DNA of 64,000 bases from UBA974 sp002292405 (GCA_943842425.1 CALTBR010000001.1:496001-560000), one strand, 5' to 3'; positions 43,001 to 51,593 are shown, numbered from the stretch's first letter. Numbers and translations: made by a program. The notes: generated from the letters alone by a model not told the origin.

Positions 43001-43810
43001 GTAGTGCCCAGAGATATTGATTATACATACGGAAATGGTAGGGTAAGTTGTTACGCTATTTCTGAAAACAACGAGACAACAACGGATGCACATGGAGCTT
43101 CAGAAGAATTCATTATTGGGGGTACATCATCTTCTTTATCAATAGACGATCTAGGTCCTCAAGTATCATTGTACATGAACGACTCCCTTTTTATTGAAGG
43201 CGGTGTAACAAGTGAAGATCCTTGGTTGTACGCCCGAGTTTTTGATGAGAGTGGGATAAATACTGTAGGAAACGGGATAGGACATGATTTAAAAGCTGTC
43301 TTGGATGATTCCTACGATTCTCCATATGTTTTAAACACTTATTTTACTGCTGACCTAGATACATATAAAAGTGGTACAGTTAGATTTCCATTCAATGATT
43401 TGGAGGATGGTGAGCATATTTTAGAGTTTAAGGTTTGGGATGTCCAAAACAACAGCGCCACAGCCCTTACTTCCTTCATCGTCGTTAATTCATTTGACGT
43501 AGCTCTGGAATCAGTTATTGCATATCCCAATCCTGCCTCTTCTCATGTTTCATTCAGAGTTGCGCACAATCAAGTATGTAATCTTGTAGAGGCTGAGGTT
43601 GAGATTTATGATGCTTCAGGTCGTACGGTTAAAGTTTTCAAGAAAGATTTAGTTTCCCATGGTAGCTTAACAGATGTTGCATCATGGAATCTAATCGACG
43701 GAAGCGGAGCTGATGTGCCCGCCGGGCTTTATCTGTTTAAAATTAAAATGACGAAAGAAAATGGTACATATGCGCAATATGGAAGTAAACTTGTCGTTTT
43801 AAGGCCGTAA
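40010..43810 (+). CDS. porU: PorU, T9SS sortase-like C25 cysteine protease
   Basis: 1266 residues from ATG at 40010 (a TTG 24 bases earlier is less likely); the signal peptide is FALFFLLMCIKASALIGQ. PorU is the surface protease that removes C-terminal sorting domains and links cargo to A-LPS. The gingipain-like C25 domain is at about 520-930: VILTALPLDSAARRLAILHA, KYLTLMGDGTFLNRN, VTDDYFGLLEDG, the catalytic His in DYIGHGGARGWAHERI and the catalytic Cys in FMTATCELSRYDDPE. The end carries a T9SS type A sorting domain (SVIAYPNPASSHVSFRV ... LYLFKIKM). The start is divergent from porP/sprF, and porV follows 46 bases downstream, its partner in the attachment complex. Confidence 0.95.
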   Translation: MIYTQLRVFALFFLLMCIKASALIGQVVEVNFAFETNNNDFDILVGEVQIQSKWTGVEVLSNNYVWEFAGTNVEDFRVTGNLDNPWRIVRGSNTGEWFAQFRAPKYRISQNGYVERLVNWSGVIGSSPAEDSRVIRVWPEHSQLSEGTWLKFATGQEGIFRIGYSDLVASGVNPDTLIFSDLQLYGNGGRMLPFDNDTDRPLDLPLLKVETQGEEDGVFNSEDAIFFHSSGVDSWNWNGSSERWSHEKHNWSDSAYYYLRIDGPSNLIGSRIDNPIANNLPISQEWSTHLARRFHEVESQNIAQSGREFYGEHFTYLGSQIYGFSFNIPNLVGDTGWVDARIAGRTLGATSDFTLLCNGEESQTSDISLSESSLLLAQKRNLSIAVEMPGDGIDVQLSFAPGNESAQGWIDYVRVQAWQKLVVSSGQFYINGTRMTSFMNSARYTLENAESVDAVWDITNPLESVKVEIEDLGEELAFKANMDTTRRFVAFRHSAANEVRALGEVSKTDLHGLGHLDLVILTALPLDSAARRLAILHADRGMRVAVVNQRQVFDAFSSGSPDPTAIKMLMMMLRDRATNTEDEPKYLTLMGDGTFLNRNLHPDGINIITFQSSNSESTVSSYVTDDYFGLLEDGMGESPGDKLAIGVGRIPATDLSQALGFVSKVETYLGASGESSPTAECEAGGESSIYGSWRNRIIFVTDDQDGNNNDGWRHMSDSEVHSARVSQEHNEYDIIKIYPDSYIQEATPGGERYNAAEADIARKVQEGALIIDYIGHGGARGWAHERILNTTTIREWTNKNRLPVFMTATCELSRYDDPEVESAGEMLIFNPDGGSVGMLTTTRTVFSGGNQELNTAFFKTVLDEDSGTGQLRCLGDICKDTKNSPDVTSVTNMRNFSLLGDPAMLLAYPAYNVFFTEIPDTIRSLDLVKMRGYVGTSSGDTLEEFNGQIYPTVFDKRSELSTLDNDDVAGEFNYTMYRNVIHKGLASVVNGIFEFEFVVPRDIDYTYGNGRVSCYAISENNETTTDAHGASEEFIIGGTSSSLSIDDLGPQVSLYMNDSLFIEGGVTSEDPWLYARVFDESGINTVGNGIGHDLKAVLDDSYDSPYVLNTYFTADLDTYKSGTVRFPFNDLEDGEHILEFKVWDVQNNSATALTSFIVVNSFDVALESVIAYPNPASSHVSFRVAHNQVCNLVEAEVEIYDASGRTVKVFKKDLVSHGSLTDVASWNLIDGSGADVPAGLYLFKIKMTKENGTYAQYGSKLVVLRP

Positions 43811-43827
43811 TCAAGAATCTGAGGTAG

Positions 43828-43835
43828 TACATTTG
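43828..43835 (+). promoter_or_regulatory. Candidate -7 element for porV
   Basis: TACATTTG is a perfect TAnnTTTG in the 46-base gap between porU and porV. A start near 43842 would leave a leader of about 15 nt. The usual -33 motif is not seen, so support is moderate. Confidence 0.42.
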
Positions 43836-43856
43836 CCTGACGAATAAAACTATTTA

Positions 43857-45113
43857 ATGACGCATACATTTCATTTATTTCACTTAACAGCTATAGCCGT
43901 TATTTTGAATCTATCGATAGGAACTTCTGTTGCTCAACTAGATCCTGGGGAGGCGGCATCACTTGTTCAGTTAAATACGATTACTACGGCAGTACCATTT
44001 TTAATGATTGCACCTGATTCAAGGTCAGGAGCTCTTGGTGATGCGGGAGTTGCTCTGTCTCCCGATGGCAATAGTCTTCACTGGAATGCTGCGAAAATGG
44101 TTTTTTCTGAGAATGAGCTAGAAACGAGTCTTAGTTATGCTCCTTGGTTAAGGGCGTTAGTTGATGATATGAATCTTGCGTATCTAACGATGAATCGCAA
44201 GATTAATAAGAGACAAGCTTATGGTTTGGCTCTAAGATACTTTAGTCTTGGTAACATTACGTTTACGGATCAAGTAGGAACTACGATTAGAGATTTTCAA
44301 CCAGCTGAGCTAAGTCTTGATGCAGGGTTTTCACAAAAATTTACGGATAAATTTAGTGGTGGAGTTGCCGGACGGTTTGTTCATTCGAATTTAACTGGAG
44401 GAACGAGTGTTTCAGGGGCGGAGTCTAAGCCAGGTATAGCTGTAGCGGCTGATGTAAGTATGTTCTACACGAATAAAAATGCAAATTGGGGAGGTAAAAA
44501 TGGGATTTTTAACTTCGGGATGAACGTTTCAAACATAGGCTCTAAAATGAGCTATACAGAAACAGCAGCTCGTGATTTCATTCCAGCTAATCTTCGTTTA
44601 GGTGTTGCTTATACTATGGAGCTTGATGATTATAACGACATTACTTTTACAATAGATGGAAATAAACTGCTCGTACCTACCGCACCAGTTTATGATCAGC
44701 AAGATGGTAATACTATAGTAAGTGGCTTTTCAAATGACGTAGGTACCGCAACTGGTATCGTTCAATCGTTTTATGATGCTCCGGGTATTGTTGATTTCAA
44801 TGATGACGGGACCTATTCTATAGTTCCAGGTAGTATTTTTCGTGAAGAGATTAGAGAAGTAAATCTTGGAGGAGGAATGGAGTATAGCTTTTCTGACGTA
44901 TTTGCTTTTAGAGCTGGTTACTTCTACGAGCATTTTTCTAAAGGAAATAGACAGTTTATTACGATGGGTGCGGGAATGAAATACACTGTGTTTACAATCG
45001 ATTTAAGCTACTTAGTGAGTACAACTCAACAGAATCCTTTAGCGAATACTCTTAGGTTTACTTTGAGGATGCAATTCAGTGATTTGTCAGATGCAGGGGA
45101 TGCTGTAAATTAA
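43857..45113 (+). CDS. porV: PorV (LptO), T9SS outer-membrane shuttle protein
   Basis: 418 residues with a signal peptide ending around IGTSVAQ. The mature region opens with the family pattern VPFLMIAPDSRSGALGDAGV and ALSPDGNSLHWNAAKMVF, then continues as a 14-strand FadL-like barrel (RQAYGLALRYFSLGNITFTD, FNFGMNVSNIGSKMSYTE, FAFRAGYFYEHFSKGNRQFI). PorV collects folded cargo from the SprA translocon and delivers it to PorU. It directly follows porU on the same strand; ispF starts on the last base of its stop codon (TAATG), so ispF is coupled to it. Length and motifs are normal for the family. Confidence 0.95.
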   Translation: MTHTFHLFHLTAIAVILNLSIGTSVAQLDPGEAASLVQLNTITTAVPFLMIAPDSRSGALGDAGVALSPDGNSLHWNAAKMVFSENELETSLSYAPWLRALVDDMNLAYLTMNRKINKRQAYGLALRYFSLGNITFTDQVGTTIRDFQPAELSLDAGFSQKFTDKFSGGVAGRFVHSNLTGGTSVSGAESKPGIAVAADVSMFYTNKNANWGGKNGIFNFGMNVSNIGSKMSYTETAARDFIPANLRLGVAYTMELDDYNDITFTIDGNKLLVPTAPVYDQQDGNTIVSGFSNDVGTATGIVQSFYDAPGIVDFNDDGTYSIVPGSIFREEIREVNLGGGMEYSFSDVFAFRAGYFYEHFSKGNRQFITMGAGMKYTVFTIDLSYLVSTTQQNPLANTLRFTLRMQFSDLSDAGDAVN

Positions 45114-45595
45114 TGGATATTAGAATTGGATATGGATATGACGTTCACCGTTTAGAGCAGGGTGAAGAATTGTGGATTGGTGGTGTTCTATTTCCGCACA
45201 AAAAGGGTGCCGTTGGTCATTCAGATGCAGATGTGCTTTTACATGCAATTTGTGATGCAATGTTTGGCGCTCTAGCGATGAGAGATATAGGATATCATTT
45301 CCCCGATACAGACCCCGCTTACAAAGGCATTGATAGTAAAAGGCTACTCATAGAAAGTTGGAAAAAAGTTTCAGATAAAGGCTGGAATATAGGAAACCTA
45401 GACACAACGATTTGTCTTCAAACACCTAAGCTCTCACCGTCTATAGATGCTATGAGAGAAGTAATCGCTGAAATACTTCGCATTAATATTGATAAAGTCA
45501 GCATTAAAGCAACGACTACAGAAAAATTAGGGTTCGTTGGAACAGAAGATGGGATCAGTGCCCACGCTGTAATTCTTTTAAATAAGAAAGATTAA
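45113..45595 (+). CDS. ispF: 2-C-methyl-D-erythritol 2,4-cyclodiphosphate synthase
   Basis: 160 residues. IspF forms the cyclic diphosphate intermediate of the MEP isoprenoid pathway. The zinc ligands lie in GYDVHRLEQGE (Asp and His) and HSDADVLLHAICDAMFGALA (His). The C-terminal KATTTEKLGFVGTEDGISAH is the expected substrate loop. The ATG overlaps the porV stop codon by one base. In Bacteroidota ispF is often found beside porV, so the coupling is probably ancestral rather than functional. It converges with the DUF4956 gene 13 bases away. Assignment is secure. Confidence 0.96.
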   Translation: MDIRIGYGYDVHRLEQGEELWIGGVLFPHKKGAVGHSDADVLLHAICDAMFGALAMRDIGYHFPDTDPAYKGIDSKRLLIESWKKVSDKGWNIGNLDTTICLQTPKLSPSIDAMREVIAEILRINIDKVSIKATTTEKLGFVGTEDGISAHAVILLNKKD

Positions 45596-45608
45596 AACCT
45601 TAGATAGA

Positions 45609-46256
45609 TTAGGCTGAATTGTCCTCGAAATGGTCTGGCTGTAGGTCTTCGTAGAAGTGAACTCGGATAACAGCCGTATCTCTTAACAAGTCAAGCTTCC
45701 CGATTTCAATTGAGTGAATATCCACTCCTGTTCTTTCTTCTAAATCCTGTTTTAGTTCAGCTCTTCTTCCTACTTTAATCAGATCAACTCTATCGTAAAT
45801 AACTATTTTAGTGGTAAGATGCTTCACAAACCACAGGCGTTCTAGAACAAAAGCCAGACCCCAAATCCCAACATTAGCTACAGCAATGATCCCCCAGACG
45901 AATTCTCTAGAAAGACCTTCCTCCCCAATGGCTTGAGGCGCTAAAGCATTGATGACTGAAAGTGTGATCACAATAAATAGGTAGGACATTTCCCTGATAG
46001 GAATAGCGTCAGTTCTATATCTGATGATGCTGAATATGGCAAATAACCCTAGAGCGAACCCCATCTCGATCTCTACGCCACTAAGAAGAGTGCAAAGGAA
46101 GAAGACAGAAGTTGAGACAAGCATAAAAGTAAAGACGTAGTCACGGCGCTTAGATGCGAGGTGGTATATCATTCTCACAACGACTAAACTTGAAATTAAG
46201 TTAGCGCTGAACCCTAATAAAAGAGCGGTTAATGATGAAATTTCTGCAGAGATCAT
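45609..46256 (-). CDS. DUF4956 membrane protein
   Basis: 215 residues. The N-terminal 130 residues hold four hydrophobic segments: SLTALLLGFSANLISSLVVV, YVFTFMLVSTSVFFLCTLLS, MGFALGLFAIFSIIRY and YLFIVITLSVINALAP. The segment between the last two reads FSIIRYRTDAIPIREMSYLF, a conserved basic/polar patch in DUF4956. The soluble C-terminus (LIKVGRRAELKQDLEERTGV) is a small alpha/beta domain. The function is unknown. The gene overlaps the polyphosphate polymerase-like gene by 4 bases, a recurrent pairing in bacteria that suggests a partnership in polyphosphate or surface-polymer handling. This is inference from neighbourhood. Confidence 0.85.
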   Translation of the reverse strand: MISAEISSLTALLLGFSANLISSLVVVRMIYHLASKRRDYVFTFMLVSTSVFFLCTLLSGVEIEMGFALGLFAIFSIIRYRTDAIPIREMSYLFIVITLSVINALAPQAIGEEGLSREFVWGIIAVANVGIWGLAFVLERLWFVKHLTTKIVIYDRVDLIKVGRRAELKQDLEERTGVDIHSIEIGKLDLLRDTAVIRVHFYEDLQPDHFEDNSA

Positions 46257-46972
46257 ATTGTTTTTATTGCTTTTGTAGCTCGTCTAAGAACTTTGAGTTT
46301 TGAAAGGTACGTACGAGGAGATAAACTATCGTCAGAAGAAAGACGACCAAGAACATATTTGCTGATTTTAATTATTCGACCTAATTGAGTTGTTCTTTCA
46401 GGCATGCTTCGGAGAAATACAAACAAAGGCGATCTCCTGTTAGTTTCTGCTTGTTTTAATTCGACAACCACGAGTCCATGAAGAGGTTTGGAAATTTCTC
46501 CTTGAATAGAAGTATAGGTTAAGTTTGTATCTAAAGTTATTCTCTCACATCTATTCAATTGTGCTAAAGTAAAACGTGAGTAGCTTATGTATAAAACGGG
46601 ACTTAACTCAGAAGCGAAAGGGACTCGTTCAGAAAGAAAACGCTTTTCAAAATCCGTTAATGGAGAATCCCATTTTTCTGAAGTACGTTGTATTCTCATC
46701 TTCATTGTGCGACCGTGAACATTTTTCTTTTTTATTTCTAAGAAGCAAATGTTAGAGTTTACATATAATCTTATCCTAACTTTATATTTATTCTTTCTCT
46801 CTCTAATGTGGTCATTCAGACAGATGTTTTCAGGTGTATCGAAATATAGATTACTGTATTCAAATTGCCTGTTGCCATTAATCTCGAGGACTTTGTAGTC
46901 TTTGTCGAGTGATTTAGCGAGAGGGTCACACCAATTGTTTGGTATCAGAAACTTTTCTTCTCGTCTATCCAT
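46253..46972 (-). CDS. VTC-domain polyphosphate polymerase-like protein
   Basis: 239 residues from ATG at 46972 (a TTG one codon earlier also exists). The triphosphate-tunnel pattern is present: REEKFLIP at the start (paired Glu plus Lys), NLYFDTPENICLNDHI, basic strand YKVRIRLYV, FLEIKKKNVHGRTMKMRI and a late acidic strand LVVVELKQAET. In yeast Vtc4 this fold makes polyphosphate from ATP; bacterial VTC-domain proteins are inferred to do something similar, perhaps on other polymers. The product is short (about 240 residues) with no SPX or membrane segment. It is coupled to the DUF4956 membrane protein, which could serve as channel or anchor. Confidence 0.82.
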   Translation of the reverse strand: MDRREEKFLIPNNWCDPLAKSLDKDYKVLEINGNRQFEYSNLYFDTPENICLNDHIRERKNKYKVRIRLYVNSNICFLEIKKKNVHGRTMKMRIQRTSEKWDSPLTDFEKRFLSERVPFASELSPVLYISYSRFTLAQLNRCERITLDTNLTYTSIQGEISKPLHGLVVVELKQAETNRRSPLFVFLRSMPERTTQLGRIIKISKYVLGRLSSDDSLSPRTYLSKLKVLRRATKAIKTI

Positions 46973-47084
46973 CAAAGCAACAGACTCTAGCCCTTTAAGG
47001 TTTATAGATTTATATGAAGAAAAATAGTTTTTGATTGCGACGACAAATTATTCCTGTTGTTAGAGCTTGCAAATGTACAAACGT

Positions 47085-47092
47085 TATATTTG
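47085..47092 (+). promoter_or_regulatory. Candidate -7 element for pdhA
   Basis: TATATTTG is a perfect TAnnTTTG, 33 bases before the pdhA start; the predicted RNA start is near 47099. A TTG at 47067-47069 is only 15 bases upstream, shorter than the usual 19-21 spacing. Confidence 0.5.
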
Positions 47093-47124
47093 CCTGATTA
47101 TTTTTAGGTGATAATTAAAATCTG

Positions 47125-48135
47125 ATGGCTAAGAAGAAAGTTACAAAGCTTCCTCATTCTGAGGATGTTTACCGTAAGTGGTACAAAGACATGTACCTCA
47201 TGCGTAAGTTTGAGGAGAAAAGTGGACAACTATACATCCAACAAAAGATAGGTGGATTCTGCCATTTATACATCGGCCAGGAGGCTGTGCTATCGGGCAT
47301 GCAAGAAGCGTTGAGACCTACAGATAAGGTAATTACAGCTTACCGTGATCACGCGCATCCGTTAGTTTTAGGAACCGATCCGAATATCGTGATGGCTGAG
47401 CTTTTCGGTAAAGCTACCGGAAGTTCTAAAGGGAAGGGAGGCTCTATGCACATGTTTGACAAAGAAAAAAATCTATTTGGTGGGCATGGTATTGTTGGTG
47501 GCCAAATAGGTCTCGGAGCCGGAATCGCCTTTGCAGATAAATACCGTGATGAAGATCACGTAACTATCTGTTTTATGGGTGATGGAGCATCACGACAAGG
47601 TATGCTCCATGAGACATTTAACATGTCTATGCTTTGGAAACTCCCTGTAATATTTGTTATTGAGAATAACAAATACTCTATGGGCACAAGCGTAGAGCGT
47701 ACGACAAACGTCCACGATCTCTCGAAGCTGGGAAATAGCTATGAGATGCCCTCTGAGACAGTTGATGGGATGAGCCCAGAGGATGTTTGTGCATCTATTC
47801 AACGCGCTGCGAAAAGAGGACGAAATGGAGAAGGTCCTACACTTTTAAATATTGAGACTTACCGCTATAAAGGTCACTCGATGTCAGATCCTCAGAAGTA
47901 CAGAACGAAAGACGAGGTTACCTCTTTCAAAAATCGCGATCCCATTAGTTACGTTCGTGGAGTACTTTTAGAACAGAAGTGGATGAGTGAAGCTGAGCTT
48001 AAAAAAGTTGAGGCTGAAGTGAAAAAAGTTGTTGAGAAAGCTGTACAGTTTGCGGAGAAAAGCCCCAACCCAGAAGCTCATGAGTTATATGAGGACGTAT
48101 ATACTCAGAAAGATTACCCTTTTGTAAAAGATTAA
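47125..48135 (+). CDS. pdhA: Pyruvate dehydrogenase E1 component, alpha subunit
   Basis: 336 residues. It carries out the thiamine-dependent decarboxylation of pyruvate with a beta subunit. The thiamine diphosphate/Mg2+ motif is GDGASRQGMLHETFNMSM with the later N in ENNKYSMGTSVERTT (the GDG-x(n)-N pattern). The alpha-type start MYLMRKFEEKSGQLYIQQKI and YRYKGHSMSDPQKYRTKDEV, the phosphorylation-loop region, are also present. The gene is followed 24 bases later by the E2 gene; the beta subunit gene is elsewhere, as is usual in Bacteroidota where pdhA-pdhC sit after porV. It should therefore supply the PDH complex. Confidence 0.94.
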   Translation: MAKKKVTKLPHSEDVYRKWYKDMYLMRKFEEKSGQLYIQQKIGGFCHLYIGQEAVLSGMQEALRPTDKVITAYRDHAHPLVLGTDPNIVMAELFGKATGSSKGKGGSMHMFDKEKNLFGGHGIVGGQIGLGAGIAFADKYRDEDHVTICFMGDGASRQGMLHETFNMSMLWKLPVIFVIENNKYSMGTSVERTTNVHDLSKLGNSYEMPSETVDGMSPEDVCASIQRAAKRGRNGEGPTLLNIETYRYKGHSMSDPQKYRTKDEVTSFKNRDPISYVRGVLLEQKWMSEAELKKVEAEVKKVVEKAVQFAEKSPNPEAHELYEDVYTQKDYPFVKD

Positions 48136-48159
48136 TGACCGATTTAAAAGAACCAAACC

Positions 48160-49417
48160 ATGGCTGAGATTGTACGTATGCCAAAACTAAGTGATACGAT
48201 GACAGAAGGAGTCGTTGCGACTTGGCATAAAAAAGTAGGTGATGAGGTTGAGAGTGGAGAGCTTTTAGCTGAAATAGAGACAGACAAAGCAACGATGGAC
48301 TTTGAGTCTTTCCAAGACGGTGTTCTCTTACACATAGGTGTTGAGACTGGGGCGACCGCTCCAGTTGACAGCATACTTTGTATTCTAGGTAAGAAAGGAG
48401 AAGATATTAAAAGAATTTTAGCAGATGCTGATAAAAACGTTATCATTAAAGATAAAGAGTCTGTCCCAGCACCTTCATCATCCCCCGCTCCAGTTGAAAT
48501 AGTAGCTCCTGTAGCTCTCTGTAGCTCCTGTAGCTCCTGTACCCTCACCATTACCGGCAACACCTTTAGCTACAAATACTCGTGTGATTGCATCACCACT
48601 TGCGAAAAAACTCGCTGATCAATTAGGCCTGTCTTTAGATAGAATTCCTGGTTCAGGAGAAGGAGGTAGAGTTGTTAAGCGCGATGTAGAGAACTTTAAA
48701 ATGGCCGGGGCAACAGGTATGCCTGTTATGACACAGGAAAAGTTTACGGAAGTAGGTGTTAGTCAAATGCGTAAAACCATTGCGCGTCGCTTAGCTGAAA
48801 GTAAATTCACAGCACCTCATTTTTATTTGTCTATTTCTGTAGATATGTCGAATGCAATGCAAGCCCGTAAAGCAATAAATGACCAAGGACTTTACAAGGT
48901 TTCTATTAACGATATGGTCGTAAAGGCAACTGCTGTAGCCCTTCGCAAGCACCCAGCTGTGAATAGCAGTTGGTTAGAAGATAGAATACGATACAACGAG
49001 CATGTAAATATCGGGGTAGCTGTAGCTGTAGAAGATGGCCTTTTAGTGCCTGTTATAAGATTCGCTGATGGCAAGTCTTTTGCCACGATAGGTGAAGAGG
49101 TTAGAGATTTTGCCGGTAGAGCTAAAGCAAAGACTTTAGAACCTAAGGATTGGGAGGGGTCAACCTTTACTATTTCTAATCTTGGGATGTTCGGTATAGA
49201 AAACTTCACGGCTATCATTAACCCCCCTGATGCGTGCATTCTAGCTATAGGAGGTATAAGTAATGTGCCCGTTGTGAAGAATGATGAAGTGGTACCTGGT
49301 CACGTTATGAAAGTGACTTTAAGCTGTGATCACAGAGTGGTCGATGGTGCTACAGGAGCGGCATTCCTTCAGGAATTCAAGAAATTACTTGAAAATCCTG
49401 TTCTTATGCTCGTCTAA
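48160..49417 (+). pseudogene. pdhC: Pyruvate dehydrogenase E2 (dihydrolipoyl acetyltransferase), interrupted by a +1 frameshift
   Basis: The gene is split between two frames. Frame one, from ATG at 48160, encodes the lipoyl domain, with the lipoylated Lys in ETDKATMDFESF. After PVEIVAPVA (48516) it turns to nonsense (LCSSCSSC) and stops at 48618. From 48521 the next frame reads VAPVAPVPSPLPATP, then the E1/E3-binding domain (IASPLAKKLADQLGL, IPGSGEGGRVVKRD) and the catalytic domain with SCDHRVVDGATGAAFL, ending at 49417. The break is one extra T in a run of GTAGCTCCT repeats (48502-48541): one unit is GTAGCTCTCT. Without it, the protein would be 418 residues with one lipoyl domain. It may be a true mutation, slippage polymorphism or sequencing error. 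Confidence 0.9.
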
Positions 49418-49469
49418 CTACGCTTTTGAGAGGTAGATTGCATGAGCAGCACTCAGTGCAATTACAGCG

Positions 49470-51572
49470 ATGTCAATACATCTTGATTCACCCATAGCAT
49501 ATCTTAAGGGAGTTGGGCCTAAAAGGGCTGAACTTCTCAAGGAGGAGTTGGGTATTTTCACAGTATTCGATGTATTACAGCATCTACCATTTAGGTACGA
49601 GGACAGGTCCATTTTCTACCGTATTTCTGACATCGAAGTCGAGTCTACGGCTTTTCAATTTCGTGGGAAGATTGTTAAAAAGGCACTTTTGGGTGGAAAA
49701 CGTGCTAGCCGATTGGTGGCAGTGTTTAATGATGGGGAGGATAGTCTTGAGCTTGTTTGGTTTAAAGGAGCGAACAGGATATTGAAACAATTGCCTTTAA
49801 ATGTAGAGGTGGTCGTCTATGGCAAACCTTCAAATTATGGGGGTAAATGGCAATTAGCTCACCCTGAGATTGAGAAGGTTGAGGCGTATGAGAATAGGAG
49901 GGGTGGGGGATTTAATCCGGTATATTCAACTACGGAAAAGTTATCGTCTAGGGGACTCAATAGTGCTGGGTTATCGAGATTAATAAGGGTAGCTATCGAA
50001 GCAGTGAAAGGGGATATAGGAGAAACCTTGCCCGATCATTTACTGTCAGAATTACATCTACCGAGGCGAAGAGAAGCTTTTGAGGAAGTTCACTCGCCGA
50101 CCAATCCAGTGGAGGCTGACAAAGCATTAAAGAGGTTGAGGTTCGAAGAGTTGCTATATCTTCAGTTGGTATTGTTGCAGCATAAAAAGACGGTTACTGT
50201 TGATTTGCAGGGAGTGAAATTTGGGCAAGTAGGGGAGATGTTTCATGAGTTCTTCAGTCAACACTTACCGTTTGAACTTACAGGAGCCCAAAAGCGAGTG
50301 CTTAGAGAAATTAGAGCAGACATGAATACGGGGCACCACATGAATAGGCTGTTGCAGGGTGATGTGGGTAGTGGGAAAACGATTGTCGCTTTGATGTCTG
50401 CTTTACTGGCGATTGATAATGGTTTTCAGGCGTGCATTATGGCACCGACTGAAATACTAGCACGTCAACATGCAGAGGGTATAAGCGATCTTTTGAAGGA
50501 GATGGATATTCGGGTTGAGATCATAACAGGGTCAACTAAAAAAAAAGATAGAATACCTATTTTAGAAGGACTTACTGATGGAAGTGTGGATTTGTTAATT
50601 GGGACTCATTCGTTAATTGAACCTTCTGTTGTTTTTAAAAACCTCGGATTTGCTGTCATAGATGAACAGCATCGATTTGGGGTGGCTCAGAGGTCCAAGC
50701 TTTGGGCTAAGGCCAAACCACCACCACATATCTTGGTGATGACTGCTACACCTATTCCTAGAACCCTTGCCATGACAGCTTACGGGGATTTAGACACGAG
50801 TGTTTTGGATGAATTACCGCCGGGAAGAAAGGAGATTAAAACTGTTCACAGGACGGATGGAGGTAGATTAAAGGTGATGGCGTTCGTGGAAAAACAAATT
50901 GCTGAAGGCAGGCAGGTTTACATTGTTTTCCCTCTTATTGAAGAGAGTGCAACCATGGATTATAAGGATCTTATGGATGGTTATGAAAGTGTTTCGAGAC
51001 GATTTCCTCTACCTAAGTATAAAATTGGTATCGTGCACGGAAAGATGAAACCGGCTGACAAAGATATTGAAATGAAGAGATTCGTTAGTGGAGAATCTCA
51101 GATTCTAGTAGCCACTACAGTCATAGAGGTGGGGGTGAATGTTTCAAATGCTACACTTATGATTATTGAGAGTTCAGAGCGTTTCGGTTTAAGCCAAATG
51201 CACCAGCTCCGCGGACGAGTCGGACGTGGAGGCGATCAAAGCTATTGCATACTTATGACGAAGGATGAGTTCAGTAAGGAGGCTAGGCGAAGGCTTGAAA
51301 CGATGTGCAGGACCAACGATGGTTTCGTAATTGCCGAGGTGGATATGGAAATCAGAGGACCTGGAGATATTTTAGGGACCCAACAAAGTGGATTGCCAGA
51401 TTTAAAGATGGCAGATTTACTAAGAGATAGAGACTTGATGACCACAGCGAGGTATATGGCACAAAGAGTTTTAGAGGAGGATCCATCCATTGAGCTTCCT
51501 GTCCACAGGACTTTACGAATGAATTTAGATAGAATTAAAAAAGACAGGCCGAATTGGAGTAGGATTTCTTAA
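49470..51572 (+). CDS. recG: ATP-dependent DNA helicase RecG
   Basis: 700 residues, full length. RecG reverses stalled replication forks and processes branched DNA. The N-terminal wedge/OB domain starts SPIAYLKGVGPKRAELLKEE and spans about 1-190. The helicase core has Walker A GDVGSGKTIVALMSALLA, motif II AVIDEQHRFGVAQRSKLW, motif III MTATPIPRTLAMTAYGD, motif IV-V VATTVIEVGVNVSNATLMII and motif VI QMHQLRGRVGRGGDQSYC. The C-terminal TRG-like region DGFVIAEVDMEIRGPGDILG is present. The gene follows pdhC by 52 bases. Assignment is secure. Confidence 0.96.
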   Translation: MSIHLDSPIAYLKGVGPKRAELLKEELGIFTVFDVLQHLPFRYEDRSIFYRISDIEVESTAFQFRGKIVKKALLGGKRASRLVAVFNDGEDSLELVWFKGANRILKQLPLNVEVVVYGKPSNYGGKWQLAHPEIEKVEAYENRRGGGFNPVYSTTEKLSSRGLNSAGLSRLIRVAIEAVKGDIGETLPDHLLSELHLPRRREAFEEVHSPTNPVEADKALKRLRFEELLYLQLVLLQHKKTVTVDLQGVKFGQVGEMFHEFFSQHLPFELTGAQKRVLREIRADMNTGHHMNRLLQGDVGSGKTIVALMSALLAIDNGFQACIMAPTEILARQHAEGISDLLKEMDIRVEIITGSTKKKDRIPILEGLTDGSVDLLIGTHSLIEPSVVFKNLGFAVIDEQHRFGVAQRSKLWAKAKPPPHILVMTATPIPRTLAMTAYGDLDTSVLDELPPGRKEIKTVHRTDGGRLKVMAFVEKQIAEGRQVYIVFPLIEESATMDYKDLMDGYESVSRRFPLPKYKIGIVHGKMKPADKDIEMKRFVSGESQILVATTVIEVGVNVSNATLMIIESSERFGLSQMHQLRGRVGRGGDQSYCILMTKDEFSKEARRRLETMCRTNDGFVIAEVDMEIRGPGDILGTQQSGLPDLKMADLLRDRDLMTTARYMAQRVLEEDPSIELPVHRTLRMNLDRIKKDRPNWSRIS

Positions 51573-51593
51573 AGATTGTATGAACTTAGAAGC

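Noticed and set aside
48502..48541. CRISPR-like short tandem repeat
   Set aside because: The 9-base units encode the Ala/Pro linker of E2 and have no spacers.
48144..48563. Minus-strand frame opposite pdhC
   Set aside because: Ser/Thr-rich shadow of the lipoyl and linker repeats; no family resemblance.
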